37,054 nucleotides of DNA, from positions 1-37,054 of the IMG/VR virus record IMGVR_UViG_3300049479_000172. One strand, written 5' to 3'. The translations under genes were made by a program, and so were the position numbers. Origin of the DNA: a virus. Of the stretch, positions 6,591-15,526 are shown piece by piece. The stretch's first letter is position 1. Each line of letters begins with the position of its first letter. Below the pieces are notes generated by a model. It was not told the origin of the DNA and did not search any database. It saw only the letters and a list, made by a program, of their open reading frames with translations.

Positions 6591-8102
6591 ATGCTCAACG
6601 CCCAAGCCGCAAGCGACGCCCTCATTGACCAGATCCGCGACGACGCTGGCGTGTGGTCGCCGGAGCAACTGAAAGACCTCCTGACCATCGGGCGTCGACA
6701 GCGTGCGCCGGACTACGACACCGTCGTCCGCGCCATCGCCGTGCGCTATGCCGGTGACCAGCAGGGCGTCGTCAAAGACGCGCTGCGCAAGCGGTACCCG
6801 AAGACGGCGGACAACCTGCCGATCGATCCGGTCAACTGGCTGCGGTTCTTCGCGCGGCAGGACAGCGGCGTCTACGAGGTGCCGCCAAAGCGCGAGCTTG
6901 TCGAGGGCGATGAAGGAGAGGGCGAGCCCCTCGACGAGAACGACCCGCGCGCCATCGCCTTCCGCGACGCCCTCGACGACGTGGGCGCCGATGTGCTCAT
7001 GCCCGAGGTGGAGCGCCGGGCCAACGCGGGCGCCCGCTGCGTCTTCGTGCTGCTGGGCTTCCGGATGAGTGAGCCGGTGGCCCACGTCTACTGGCCCCAC
7101 GACGTCGTCACGATCTGCCACCACAGCGCCCCCGACGACGAGCGCGCCATGTGGTTCTGCGCCATCCGCCAGGCTCGCGAACAGTCCGAGGCCGCTGCCG
7201 ATGTGTGGTGGGTGTGGTCGCGTGAGTTCTCCGAGGCCGACGACGGCACCGTGACGTTCGGGGCGTGGTCACATCGGCGGGTGTCGGAGGACGGCAAGAT
7301 CGCGACGCCGTCCGAGGTCTATGAGGGCCTCTTCCCCGGCGCGTTCCTGCGCACGGAGGCGCCGCAGGGTGGCATGTGGCCGGAGCCTGACCGCGACGTC
7401 ATCGTCAACGTCGACGCCCTCAACGTGGCGCGCTCCAACCGCCAGCACGTCATCGACATGCAGGCCCACGCGACGACGGTCTACACGGGCAGCTTGCGCG
7501 ACACCAACGAACTGGTGGGAGGCCCCGGCAGCGTCTTGCAGATCGGCTCCAGCGAGACGATTCAATACCTCGTCCCCGGCGCCGACCACACCGCCATCGA
7601 GGCCAGCGCCACCCGCGACCTGCAAGAGCTGGGCGTCTCGCGCGGCAACAGCCCCGACGCCTACGCCGTCGAGCCCGGTGCGCCGCAGTCGGGTGTGTCC
7701 CGCATCATCGCCAACGCCCCTCATGAGCAGCGGATCGCCGAGATGCGCCCGATCTTCCGGCGCTTCGAGGAATACAGGTTGTGGCCCATCCTCGTCGACA
7801 TTCTCGCCCGATTCGACGCGGACAGCCCGTCCGACTTCGGCGGGGCCATGCCGCGCGTCACCATGTCGACGGGCAAGACCTACGAAGACGACAAGGCCAA
7901 GGTTGACCGGGTGCTTGCACTCAAGGATGCCGGCATCATCGACGACGCCGACGCCCGCGTCATGCTGGGCATGGACAAGGACCGCGCCTCGGCGCTGGCC
8001 TACCTTGAAAGCATCCGCACGACGGCGCAACCTCGGGTGAGCCTGCCCGGCGCGCTGGCTGGCTCGCCGTTCACGGCGCCACGGGAGACGACTGAGCAAT
8101 GA
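6591..8102 (+). CDS. Portal protein
   Basis: A 503-residue protein directly between the terminase and the Mu gpF-like head gene. The first half is mixed alpha/beta with an acidic insertion (EGDEGEGEPLDENDP). The second half has the helical stretch ASATRDLQELGVSRGNSP, a Gln/Ser-rich loop and a conserved-looking helix (EQRIAEMRPIFRRFEEYRLW) typical of the portal stem and clip region. It would form the dodecameric ring through which DNA enters and leaves the head. The start has GGGTGAGA just upstream. The call rests on size, position and pattern; no single diagnostic motif is present. Confidence 0.72.
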   Translation: MLNAQAASDALIDQIRDDAGVWSPEQLKDLLTIGRRQRAPDYDTVVRAIAVRYAGDQQGVVKDALRKRYPKTADNLPIDPVNWLRFFARQDSGVYEVPPKRELVEGDEGEGEPLDENDPRAIAFRDALDDVGADVLMPEVERRANAGARCVFVLLGFRMSEPVAHVYWPHDVVTICHHSAPDDERAMWFCAIRQAREQSEAAADVWWVWSREFSEADDGTVTFGAWSHRRVSEDGKIATPSEVYEGLFPGAFLRTEAPQGGMWPEPDRDVIVNVDALNVARSNRQHVIDMQAHATTVYTGSLRDTNELVGGPGSVLQIGSSETIQYLVPGADHTAIEASATRDLQELGVSRGNSPDAYAVEPGAPQSGVSRIIANAPHEQRIAEMRPIFRRFEEYRLWPILVDILARFDADSPSDFGGAMPRVTMSTGKTYEDDKAKVDRVLALKDAGIIDDADARVMLGMDKDRASALAYLESIRTTAQPRVSLPGALAGSPFTAPRETTEQ

Positions 8103-8896
8103 GCGGCGCCGCTGCCGCCGGTGTGGTCGCAGACGCAGCCGTCGAGGATCTGCGACGTCTCGAGGTGACCATTGAGCGTGACCTGCTCCGCATCATGCTT
8201 TCCCTCGACACGCTCCCCGGCGAGGACAGCCTCGTCCGTCGGCAGGCCCAGACGTCGGCCGCTGTGCTCTCCCAGGTGCGCCGTCGTTTGGAGCAGGAAG
8301 GGGAGACGCTGGCGTCTGTCGTCGGTCAGCGTGCCATCGAGGCCGTCGGCGCTGTGTTGGGTGCTCCCCCTGCGACGCTACCTCTGAGCGTTCGGGAGGA
8401 GTTGGACGGCATCGTCAACGGCCAACTCGCCGAGGTGGTGTCCACGTTCCGCGCCGCCATCCCCGAGATGCGTGAGGCTGTGGCGCGCGGTATCGCGTCT
8501 GGCGGCTCGCTGGCGGACGTGGTGGAGGATGTACGCGCCCGGCTCGCCACGACTTACCAGCGGGCGTCTGCGGCGGTCGACGCGGCCATCATGGCGGCGG
8601 GCCGTCACAGCGTCATGGCAGCGGCCAAGGCAGTCGAGGGCGACCTTGACCTCGTGTACGTCTACGTCGGTCCACGCGACGCCAAAAACCGGCCCTTCTG
8701 CCGAGCGTGGGTGGGGAAGGCCGTCACCGACCCGGCGCGCTTGGACAACGGGCAGGGTTTGCCGGCGGACGACTACTGCGGCGGCTACAACTGCCGGCAC
8801 TCATGGGCGCCGACCCCGGTGGAGACGGCGGTAAGGGAGGGCATCCCGATCTACAGGCCGGATGGGTCGCGGCTGGTGGTGGACGCCCCCGCCTGA
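8099..8896 (+). CDS. Minor head protein, Mu gpF-like
   Basis: A helical N-terminal part of about 180 residues is followed by the C-terminal signature VYVGPRDAKNRPFCRAWVGK and NGQGLPADDYCGGYNCRHSW, which is the conserved Cys/His region of the phage Mu gpF / SPP1 gp7 head morphogenesis family. These proteins sit inside the head next to the portal and help DNA ejection or assembly. ATG 8099 overlaps the portal stop by 4 bases. Its stop codon abuts the palindrome at 8897. Confidence 0.8.
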   Translation: MSGAAAAGVVADAAVEDLRRLEVTIERDLLRIMLSLDTLPGEDSLVRRQAQTSAAVLSQVRRRLEQEGETLASVVGQRAIEAVGAVLGAPPATLPLSVREELDGIVNGQLAEVVSTFRAAIPEMREAVARGIASGGSLADVVEDVRARLATTYQRASAAVDAAIMAAGRHSVMAAAKAVEGDLDLVYVYVGPRDAKNRPFCRAWVGKAVTDPARLDNGQGLPADDYCGGYNCRHSWAPTPVETAVREGIPIYRPDGSRLVVDAPA

Positions 8897-8912
8897 CTGC
8901 ATTATAGTGCAG
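8880..8912 (+). promoter_or_regulatory. Palindromic operator/promoter before the connector gene
   Basis: CTGCATTATAGTGCAG (8897-8912) is a near-perfect palindrome immediately after the stop codon of the gpF-like gene. TATAGT (8903-8908) inside it is a good -10 box, and TGGACG (8880-8885) lies 17 bases upstream. Predicted initiation is at the ATG at 8916. Two related palindromes stand before the scaffold gene at 22922 and 22954. Confidence 0.6.
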
Positions 8913-8915
8913 GCC

Positions 8916-9821
8916 ATGCAGCGCGTGCTGGTCGGCTCCACAGACACGATCCTGTCGTATCCGCGCCTGTCGACGGATGGCGGTGTGTCGACCGGCGTTC
9001 CCTCGTCGGCGACGGCGCGACGCATCCCGTCGCAGTCTCCCGACGCTCTGGGAGCCTACATCGCCGCTACGGTCGACCCGCTGTCGACGACGACACAAGG
9101 CGCGGTGCCAGAGGGCGCGGACAGTCTGCCCCTTGCGGCGTCGGTCGCCATCGTCGCCGGCCGGCGCTACCTCGTCACCGATTCGTCAAGCGCCCGCCCG
9201 GTTGTGGTTGTCGCGGCCCGTAGTGGCACCCTGTCGACTCTGTGGCTTGCCGAGCCCCTGCCCTGCGACATCGGACATGCGTCGACTGTGAGCGGTCTGG
9301 CGGTGTCTGTGGCCCTGACGGCAGCACAGACGATTGAGCCCGGCGCGGGCTATGTCTTGTTTCGCGCCACGGTCGACGGCGTCGTGCGTGAGTGGGACGA
9401 GTCGTTTCGCGTTGTCAGGCGCATCACGTCCATTGCGCTGACGCCGACAGAACTGACGCAGTCCTATCCCGTCGTCCGGCAGATTGCGTCGTCAAGCGAC
9501 CTCACCCTCGAGGAGGCCATTCAGGCATCGTGGCGGATGGTTCTCGTCCCGGCGCTTGCGGCGCGTGGCATCCTCGACGAGGACGTGCTCACCGACGACG
9601 TGCTTGTGCCGATGCACGCTGCCGCCACGGTGGTCCACCTCGCTCGCCAGTGGCCAGCCGCCCCGTCTGAATTCGTGTCGCGGCTTGAGGCCAGCTACGA
9701 GCAGATCAAGCAAACGACCTACGACCGGATCGATTTGATCACCCGCTCGCAGGACGAGGTCACGCCGGAGATTCCGACGCCGGGTTCGCAGGGTCCGCGC
9801 TTCATGAGGATTTCACGTTGA
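8916..9821 (+). CDS. Head-tail connector region protein (301 aa)
   Basis: The first 170 residues are beta-rich and Ser/Thr/Val-rich. From about residue 175 the protein is helical (EEAIQASWRMVLVPALAARG, then DDVLVPMHAAATVVHLARQW and YEQIKQTTYDRI), which resembles the helical head-tail adaptor proteins of siphoviruses. It stands between the gpF-like head gene and a small gene typical of tail-terminator positions. ATG 8916 directly follows a palindromic promoter and lacks an SD. The adaptor role is inferred from position and the helical C-terminus. Confidence 0.5.
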   Translation: MQRVLVGSTDTILSYPRLSTDGGVSTGVPSSATARRIPSQSPDALGAYIAATVDPLSTTTQGAVPEGADSLPLAASVAIVAGRRYLVTDSSSARPVVVVAARSGTLSTLWLAEPLPCDIGHASTVSGLAVSVALTAAQTIEPGAGYVLFRATVDGVVREWDESFRVVRRITSIALTPTELTQSYPVVRQIASSSDLTLEEAIQASWRMVLVPALAARGILDEDVLTDDVLVPMHAAATVVHLARQWPAAPSEFVSRLEASYEQIKQTTYDRIDLITRSQDEVTPEIPTPGSQGPRFMRISR

Positions 9822-10270
9822 CGTGGCAGGATGCCCGCCGCGCCCTTGTGGCGATCCCCGGCGGCATCACCCCTGCCGTCGTCTCGCGTGGGCTCCCGTC
9901 GCGCTTTACGCACGACGTCGCAGGCCATGATGAGACGGTCGGGACGCAGTCGCGCCGATGGTGGGGGCGTGTGCTGTCGGGTGCGGCCGAAGGGCCGTAC
10001 CAGGTGCAGCAGACCCGGCACCGGCTGACGTGGGGGATCGTTGTCGAGTATGTCGACAGCGTCGGCAACACCTCGGCTATTGACGAGGCCATCCCGACCG
10101 ACGCCGCGCAACTTGCGGCGGCATTCGCCCTCGGGTCCAACTGGGACCGCGCCACGAGCGGCATCGTCGCTGTCACGCCAGCAGGGACCGACGTAGCGCC
10201 CTACACTGTGGAGCAGGTGAGCGGTGCTCGCCGTCTCCGGATGACTCTTGAAGTGAGGTACAGCACATGA
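9818..10270 (+). CDS. Putative tail terminator / neck protein (150 aa)
   Basis: Starts with TTG at 9818, overlapping the previous stop (TTGA), and reads MTWQDARRALVAIPGGITP. The centre contains beta strands with aromatic residues (QVQQTRHRLTWGIVVEYVD), and the C-terminus is also beta (TVEQVSGARRLRMTLEVRY). The position just before the major tail protein and the size of 150 residues match tail-terminator or tail-completion proteins, but there is no sequence signature I can name. Translation is probably coupled to both neighbours (ATGA overlap downstream). Confidence 0.45.
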   Translation: MTWQDARRALVAIPGGITPAVVSRGLPSRFTHDVAGHDETVGTQSRRWWGRVLSGAAEGPYQVQQTRHRLTWGIVVEYVDSVGNTSAIDEAIPTDAAQLAAAFALGSNWDRATSGIVAVTPAGTDVAPYTVEQVSGARRLRMTLEVRYST

Positions 10271-11496
10271 CCGACGTCGCCAGACTCTCTACCCTGCGCT
10301 ACGGCCTCCACACGAACGCCTTCACGTTCAGCGGTACGCCGACGCTGGTGCCGCTCCGTCTCACCGACGACGGCGCATCGTTCCTCCCTCGCAACCGTGC
10401 GCCGATTGCACGGCCGCTGCGGAGCCTGTCGGGCCGGCGCTACTCGCATGTCCGTGGTGTGCAGGACCTCGCCGATATCTCCGTCGCCACCGAGATGCGC
10501 GGCGTCAACAGCAACACCGGCGCGGCTGTCACCGACTGGGAGGCGAAGATGGAGCAGGGCTATCTGCTTGCCTCGCTCTTCGGCGCTGTGGCCCCTCAGA
10601 CGTCGGGCGTCGCGCCCACGGTCGCTGCAAGCGGTCACACGCCAGCGTCGGGCATCGTTGCTGTCGTCGGCACGACCACGGCGAATGGACAGGTCATCGC
10701 CTTCGCTTCGTCGGCGGGCTTGCAGATGGGCCGCATCGCCAGCGGTGGCGGCACGACGACGCTGACGCTGGACCATCCCTACAGCGGCACCCCGACGACT
10801 GGCGCGACCGTCTTCCGCAACGCGGTCTACACCGTCGCCGACGCCGTCACGCACCACGTTCATGCGATGTTCGCCGCCGAGGGTGAGGACTGGCGGCGCG
10901 ACTACTTCGGCTGTATGCCGATGTCGATGGCGCTTGCCCTGCCGAATGCCGGCCTTGTCGGCATGACCTCGGTCTTCTCTCCGACGTCGTTCGCCGATGT
11001 CGCAGAGAGCAACCCGGCGCACGCTGAGCCGACGTCGGGTAACCCCATCGTCGTCGACGCTTGCCGCATGTGGTTCGCCGGCAACGACGTCATCGCCCGC
11101 GACCTCACGATCAACTACAGCGCAGCGACGACGCCACGTGTTGCGTCGACGCGCACGAACGGGCGCGTTGGTGGCGTGAGCGGCACTGGCGACGGCAAGA
11201 CGTTCACGATGGAGTTCAGCGTCTACCTCGGCGACGCCAACCTCGCTGGCGAACTGCAAGACGGCGCGGGAAGCCCGACGCTGAACGACCTCATCGGCGA
11301 CAGCGACGCCGCTGGCGACGTGTCGGTGACCCGCAAGGTGTCACTTCAGGTCGGCACCGAGATCGGGGCCGTCATGTATGCCTACATGCCCGAGGCTGAT
11401 TGCGTGGTCACCACGCAGCACGTCGACGGCCTCACCGTTGCTCGCGTCGTTGCCACCGGCACCGGCGCTCTTCCTGCTATCCTCTCTGTGGGGTGA
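10267..11496 (+). CDS. Major tail (tube) protein
   Basis: A 409-residue protein, beta-rich with many Gly/Thr/Ala repeats. It has an N-terminal beta region, an Ig-like or loop-rich middle (about 110-180: TVAASGHTPASGIVAVVG, then VIAFASSAGLQMGRIASGGG) and a C-terminal part (VSVTRKVSLQVGTEIGAVMY) like phage tail-tube proteins. It comes after the connector and terminator genes and before the chaperones and tape measure, the canonical place for the tube protein. ATG overlaps the previous stop. The longer than usual size suggests an extra surface domain. Confidence 0.65.
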   Translation: MTDVARLSTLRYGLHTNAFTFSGTPTLVPLRLTDDGASFLPRNRAPIARPLRSLSGRRYSHVRGVQDLADISVATEMRGVNSNTGAAVTDWEAKMEQGYLLASLFGAVAPQTSGVAPTVAASGHTPASGIVAVVGTTTANGQVIAFASSAGLQMGRIASGGGTTTLTLDHPYSGTPTTGATVFRNAVYTVADAVTHHVHAMFAAEGEDWRRDYFGCMPMSMALALPNAGLVGMTSVFSPTSFADVAESNPAHAEPTSGNPIVVDACRMWFAGNDVIARDLTINYSAATTPRVASTRTNGRVGGVSGTGDGKTFTMEFSVYLGDANLAGELQDGAGSPTLNDLIGDSDAAGDVSVTRKVSLQVGTEIGAVMYAYMPEADCVVTTQHVDGLTVARVVATGTGALPAILSVG

Positions 11497-11499
11497 CCT

Positions 11500-11904
11500 A
11501 TGGCCGTCCGAATCGCAAACACCGTCCGAAATCTTCGTGTCGATGAAATCCGTATCGCCGTCGACGCTGGCGCTGGCGCTGGCCTGCTTCGCATCTACAG
11601 CGGCAGCAAGCCCGGCACGAAGGGCGCGACGCCTGCGGGCACGTTGCTCGCTGAGTTGACGTGCGCCGATCCCTGCGGTTCGTCGTCGTCGGGTGTGCTG
11701 ACGTTCACGACGCCGTTCTCCGACACGTCGGCGAACGCGACCGGCACGGCGGCGTTCTTCTATCTGGTCGACAGCACGGGCACCTTCGTGTGCGACGGCG
11801 ACTGCGGCACGTCGGGGTCAGACCTCAACTTGACGACGCTGTCCATCGTCTCGGGCCAGCCTGTGCAGGTGACGTCGCTCACCATCACCGACGGAAATAA
11901 CTGA
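11500..11904 (+). CDS. Small virion-associated protein (134 aa)
   Basis: Begins MAVRIANTVRNLRVDEIRIA and contains LLRIYSGSKPGTKGATPAGT, a segment commonly seen in small phage structural proteins of unknown function that lie near major tail or head proteins. The rest is beta-rich with four cysteines (TCADPCGS, VCDGDCGTSG) that may pair. It follows the tube gene by 3 bases and overlaps the next start (TGATG). It may decorate the tail or head. Confidence 0.5.
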   Translation: MAVRIANTVRNLRVDEIRIAVDAGAGAGLLRIYSGSKPGTKGATPAGTLLAELTCADPCGSSSSGVLTFTTPFSDTSANATGTAAFFYLVDSTGTFVCDGDCGTSGSDLNLTTLSIVSGQPVQVTSLTITDGNN

Positions 11905-12125
11905 TGCACGACGTCGACCCGGCGCTCAACCTCGGTCACGCGCAATGGGAGTCGGCGACGGCTCCCGCTGGCGAGGCCGACGTCGAGAGCAAAGCGTTCT
12001 GGCGTTGCGTGCGATGCGGTTCCGTCGTCGGGTTCTGGCGCGATGGTCATGGATCAAGCCCCACGTCGACGACGACAGAGCCGCCCGCTAACGTCGGCAT
12101 CTACGCCGGCCAATTCTGCACCTGA
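11904..12125 (+). CDS. Small hypothetical protein with CxxC (73 aa)
   Basis: MHDVDPALNLGHAQWESATA, then FWRCVRCGSVVGFW and a Ser/Thr/Pro-rich tail. The single CxxC between aromatic residues resembles half of a zinc ribbon. It is translationally linked to its neighbour upstream (TGATG) and is followed 12 bases later by the next gene. I recognise no family. Confidence 0.5.
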   Translation: MHDVDPALNLGHAQWESATAPAGEADVESKAFWRCVRCGSVVGFWRDGHGSSPTSTTTEPPANVGIYAGQFCT

Positions 12126-12137
12126 GAGGACGACGAC

Positions 12138-13262
12138 ATGGCCAACGTGATCGCACGACGTAGCACGAACGCGAGCAAGCTGGAACGGTGGCTCGGCCGC
12201 GACGAGGTCGAGCACCTCTCGTCGTCGATGCGAACGTGGCACGGCAAGCGTCCGATCCTCGTCGGCGGCGTGCCCGGTGCCGGCGGTGTCTGGGTCGGGC
12301 GTGGCGGCGACTTCGTCGGCAAGATTGACGGGGGCGACTTCGTCGGCCTCGCCGAACGCTGCGTCGAGAGGTTCGACCACGCCGTCGCGAAGATCGCCGG
12401 GCGTCATCGGATGCACGGCTTCTCGTCGCTCTCCGACTTGATCAACGAGGTCTCAAACTTCGGGAAGCGGAAGGATTTCACGTTCAACAAAGCGGGCACA
12501 ACCGCCGTCGTCGGCGGCACGAACTCCTTGTGGCGCGTGGGCGCCTATCCGGCGGCAGCGGCGTTGTCGAGCAACGCGCCGACGGGCAACGCAACCGACG
12601 ACGCGACGCAGGGCGCTTTCTTCTTCGTCAACCCGACCAGCCCAGACACGCAGCACTTCGTGCGCGCCGACATCATGTCGTCGATCGGTCCTCGGTCGAT
12701 CTTGCTCTACGACCGTCTCTTTCAAGTCAACAAGACCATGGCATCGACGGCTACCGAGTCGGTCACCGGCACGCCGACGCGCTACCAGAACACCGCCGAC
12801 GATCAGCCCGACTCGATCGACGGGAACTTTCTGATGGTCGAGATTCAAGCGGCGCTAAGCAACACCGCGCACAACTGGACGACGTGCACCTACGTCGACC
12901 ACAACGGCAACGCGGCGACGCTCCCGTCGTTGACGGGTAATGCGAGCGGCATCATCAACCGCCTTGACCATCCGCTGAACCAATGGTTCGCGCCGCTCGC
13001 TACCGGCGACAACGGAATCAAGGCGCTGACGCAGATGCAATGCTCGGCCTCGGTGACAGGAAACGTATCCTTCGTCATCGGACACCCGATTGCGTGGCTG
13101 CCGTGCATCGTCACGAACATGATCACGATCGTCGACGGCATCAACACCGCATTCAACCTGACGCGCATTTTCGACGACGCCTGCTTGGCGTTCCTCGACG
13201 TCAACACGCCCGCGACGACGGCTGCCACGATCAACGGGATGTTTGCCACGGCGTCGGGCTGA
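12138..13262 (+). CDS. Virion structural protein (374 aa), function unknown
   Basis: Begins MANVIARRSTNASKLERWLG. The N-terminal 110 residues are helical with a Gly-rich GGVPGAGGVWVGRGG loop. The rest is Thr/Asn/Ala-rich beta sequence with aromatic stretches (GAFFFVNPTSPDTQHFVRAD, then SILLYDRLFQVNKTM and TWTTCTYVD-like strands). The general pattern agrees with large phage structural proteins encoded among the tail genes, perhaps a second tail or decoration protein. SD GAGGACGACGAC precedes the ATG. The glycine-rich loop resembles a P-loop only superficially. Confidence 0.55.
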   Translation: MANVIARRSTNASKLERWLGRDEVEHLSSSMRTWHGKRPILVGGVPGAGGVWVGRGGDFVGKIDGGDFVGLAERCVERFDHAVAKIAGRHRMHGFSSLSDLINEVSNFGKRKDFTFNKAGTTAVVGGTNSLWRVGAYPAAAALSSNAPTGNATDDATQGAFFFVNPTSPDTQHFVRADIMSSIGPRSILLYDRLFQVNKTMASTATESVTGTPTRYQNTADDQPDSIDGNFLMVEIQAALSNTAHNWTTCTYVDHNGNAATLPSLTGNASGIINRLDHPLNQWFAPLATGDNGIKALTQMQCSASVTGNVSFVIGHPIAWLPCIVTNMITIVDGINTAFNLTRIFDDACLAFLDVNTPATTAATINGMFATASG

Positions 13263-13285
13263 TCACGACGTAGGAGGTCGCTGCC

Positions 13286-14530
13286 GTGCATCGCATCTCT
13301 GGCAACGGCCTCAAGGTCCAGTCGTGGGCGCAGACGCAATGGGCGACGACGCCCATCGGTCACGACCCGAATCCCCCGATCAACCTTGAAGAGTCGAGCG
13401 ACATCACGCTCGCCGATGCCGTCGTCAGCGGTAGCGCAACGGTAGGGTCAGGTAGCGGCGTTGACGCAACCGGCGCAATCACCCTCGACACCGTCGCCGT
13501 CTCGGGCGATGGTGAACAGACTCACGTTGCGACAGGTGCAGTCACCCTCGACACCGTCGTCTCGGCTGGTAACGGATCGCAGACACACGTCGCGACCGGC
13601 GCTGTCACGCTCGACACGGTGGCCGTTGCCGCAAGTGGTTCGCCCGTCATCGTCGCCAGCGGGGGCGTCACCCTCGACACGGTGGCGTTCGCTGGTAGTG
13701 GCCAGCAGACCCACGTTGCCACCGGGGCAATCACCCTGGACGACGTCGCTTGTACTGGCGTCGTCTCTGACGTCGTCTTCGGCACAAGCGCGGTCACTCT
13801 CGACAACGTCACCGTTGCGGGATCGGGCGACGTCGGCGCGTCATCCGTCGATGGCACTGGCGCTATCACGCTAAACGCCGTCACGGTCGCCGGTAGCGCC
13901 TCCCCGGTGGTTGTCGGGTCCGGCGCTGTTACCCTCGACAGTGTCACGAGCACAGGCACCGTCGCCGCTGTCGTGTTTGGTACGGGTGCTGTCAGCCTCG
14001 ACACCGTCACGGTAGCAGGCGCGGGCTCGCCTGTCGTCGCCGGCACGGGCGCAATCACACTCGACGCCGTCACAAGCACGGGCACCGTCGCAGCCGTGGT
14101 GTTCGGCACGGGCGCTATCACCCTCGACAGCGTAACGGCGGCGGGCGCAGGCACACAGACTCACGTTGCGTCGGGCGCTATCACCCTCGATGCTGTCTCC
14201 TGCACTGGCGACGTCGCGGCGGTGGTCTTTGCCTCCGGCGTCGTCACCATCGACGATGCGGCCGTCGATGGTGCCGGTACCGTCCCAGCCAATAGCGGTA
14301 TCGGCGCAATCACCCTTGACGGCGTCGGCGTCTGGGCGACGAACAAGCCGGCGATGATCCTCGGCACCGTGCCTGCGGTGTTGCCTGTTGTAGGCAACAT
14401 CACCGGACCCCTGTCGGCGATGGGCACCGTGCCTGCTACGCTGGCGGCCGGCGGCGTCATCCCCGCCGCGCAATCTCTCACCGGCTCCGTCCCAGCCGGC
14501 CTCACTCTCACCGGACAGGTGTCGACATGA
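13286..14530 (+). CDS. Repetitive beta-structured fibre-like protein (414 aa)
   Basis: From about residue 55 to 345 the protein consists of some 14 imperfect repeats of about 21 residues with the core TGAITLDTVTVAGSGSPVV, giving alternating Val/Ile/Leu and Gly/Ser/Thr suited to a beta-solenoid or beta-prism shaft. Some neighbouring pairs form larger 42-residue units that are nearly identical. The C-terminal 60 residues hold three GTVPA-like repeats of another kind. GTG 13286 is preceded by AGGAGG (13272-13277). It is probably an extended fibre or tail-surface protein. No enzyme motif is seen. Confidence 0.6.
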   Translation: MHRISGNGLKVQSWAQTQWATTPIGHDPNPPINLEESSDITLADAVVSGSATVGSGSGVDATGAITLDTVAVSGDGEQTHVATGAVTLDTVVSAGNGSQTHVATGAVTLDTVAVAASGSPVIVASGGVTLDTVAFAGSGQQTHVATGAITLDDVACTGVVSDVVFGTSAVTLDNVTVAGSGDVGASSVDGTGAITLNAVTVAGSASPVVVGSGAVTLDSVTSTGTVAAVVFGTGAVSLDTVTVAGAGSPVVAGTGAITLDAVTSTGTVAAVVFGTGAITLDSVTAAGAGTQTHVASGAITLDAVSCTGDVAAVVFASGVVTIDDAAVDGAGTVPANSGIGAITLDGVGVWATNKPAMILGTVPAVLPVVGNITGPLSAMGTVPATLAAGGVIPAAQSLTGSVPAGLTLTGQVST

Positions 14531-14841
14531 CGTCGCTCAGCATCAAGCAAGGCCACACCCAGACAGTAACGCTCCAAATCAACGCCAGCGGCGGCGGAGC
14601 GTTCAACCTGACCGGATACACGGTCACGATGGTTGTTCGCGCCCAAGGCCAACTGGCGAAGTCTGGGACGGTCGTCTCCCCGGCGACGGGCGAGGCCACG
14701 TTCACGTTCGCAGCGGCGGACTACGCTGGCGCACTTCAACCCGGCCGATGGGTCTATGAGGTGTGGGTCAGCGACGTCGACGAGAATCTGCCCGTCCTGT
14801 CGGGCACCCTGACGATTGTCGACGTCCCGCAGCGCGTGTGA
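14527..14841 (+). CDS. BppU-N/Ig-like baseplate or fibre adaptor (104 aa)
   Basis: A compact all-beta protein: SIKQGHTQTVTLQINASG, LTGYTVTMVVRAQG, GEATFTFAAADYAGALQPG, then RWVYEVWVSDVDE and PVLSGTLTIVD. This order of strands and the 'G.Y.yev.v.d..g....GtltI' end resemble the N-terminal domain of phage baseplate upper proteins (BppU family), which attach fibres to the tail. ATG overlaps the stop of the repeat protein, so it may link that protein to the particle. Confidence 0.55.
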   Translation: MTSLSIKQGHTQTVTLQINASGGGAFNLTGYTVTMVVRAQGQLAKSGTVVSPATGEATFTFAAADYAGALQPGRWVYEVWVSDVDENLPVLSGTLTIVDVPQRV

Positions 14842-14875
14842 TATCGCCGCGCAAACCCCCTCACATGAGGCGCAC

Positions 14876-15526
14876 ATGCCAGCTCTGCTCATCTATCCCG
14901 GCACCCGTGGCACACCCGTTCCGCTGCAAGACGTCTTGCGCGAGGCGCACGACGCCTATCGCGAGGCCCGCAAGGCGCAGATCGAGGGACGTCGCAAACG
15001 GCGTGTGCCTCTCGACGACAGCACGGACTGGAAGCAGGTCACGGAATCAGTCGCTGGCGTCTCTCTGGCACTCACAGACCGCGACAGCGCCAAGCTGGCT
15101 CGCGAGGCGCGGCTGCTTGCAGAGCTCACCGAGGGCAACGCCCTCGAAGAGGTCGGCCCCTACGAACCAGACCCGGCGCTGGAGGGTATCGTCGTCACGA
15201 TGCAGGTAGTCGCTGACGCCGATAGACGTCTTTGGAATGCCGAGACGCAGGCGCAATGGGCGCGTGTTCGGGAGTGTCGCGTCTCTGGCGACCTCGTCGG
15301 CGCACAAGCCGCCCTGAACGCGCTGGACGCCATCGCGGCCCGTGTCGTGTCCGCCATCGTCGTCGAGGTGTCGGGCATCGAGGGCCTGAAGCCGACGATT
15401 GCTGAGTCGATGCCGGGCTTGACCCTCGCCGGCTTGCTGGCTCCGCTGTACCAGGCTGCCCGACATTTCCTCGAGTTGCCCGTGGGAAAAGCCGTGCGCT
15501 GTGGGCTGCCACCGCTGTCGACCTGA
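14876..15526 (+). CDS. Tail assembly chaperone, G-like product (216 aa)
   Basis: MPALLIYPGTRGTPVPLQDV is followed by a mostly helical, charged protein without enzyme motifs. It ends shortly before the tape measure gene, where siphoviruses encode the lambda G-like chaperone. The slippery heptamer GGGAAAA at 15484-15490, in the X XXY YYZ phase, lies 12 codons before its stop, and the -1 frame is open from there to 15867. The start at 14876 is the first good ATG after GAGG; longer in-frame options overlap the preceding gene. It would keep the tape measure soluble during tail assembly. Confidence 0.7.
   Translation: MPALLIYPGTRGTPVPLQDVLREAHDAYREARKAQIEGRRKRRVPLDDSTDWKQVTESVAGVSLALTDRDSAKLAREARLLAELTEGNALEEVGPYEPDPALEGIVVTMQVVADADRRLWNAETQAQWARVRECRVSGDLVGAQAALNALDAIAARVVSAIVVEVSGIEGLKPTIAESMPGLTLAGLLAPLYQAARHFLELPVGKAVRCGLPPLST
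15484..15490 (+). promoter_or_regulatory. Programmed -1 frameshift site GGGAAAA
   Basis: In the zero frame the bases read GTG GGA AAA GCC, so G GGA AAA fits the X XXY YYZ rule; lambda uses GGGAAAG in the same gene pair. Downstream, CCGTG (15492-15496) can pair with CACGG (15527-15531) around an inner GTGG/CCAC stem, a possible weak stimulator. Confidence 0.75.

Noticed and set aside
12138-13262. ATPase suggested by GGVPGAGG
   Set aside because: There is no Lys-Ser/Thr of a P-loop and no Walker B; the protein otherwise looks structural.
13430-14340. CRISPR-like or satellite DNA array
   Set aside because: The repeats keep the reading frame, vary mainly in codon-neutral ways and have no spacers; they encode a fibre-like protein.
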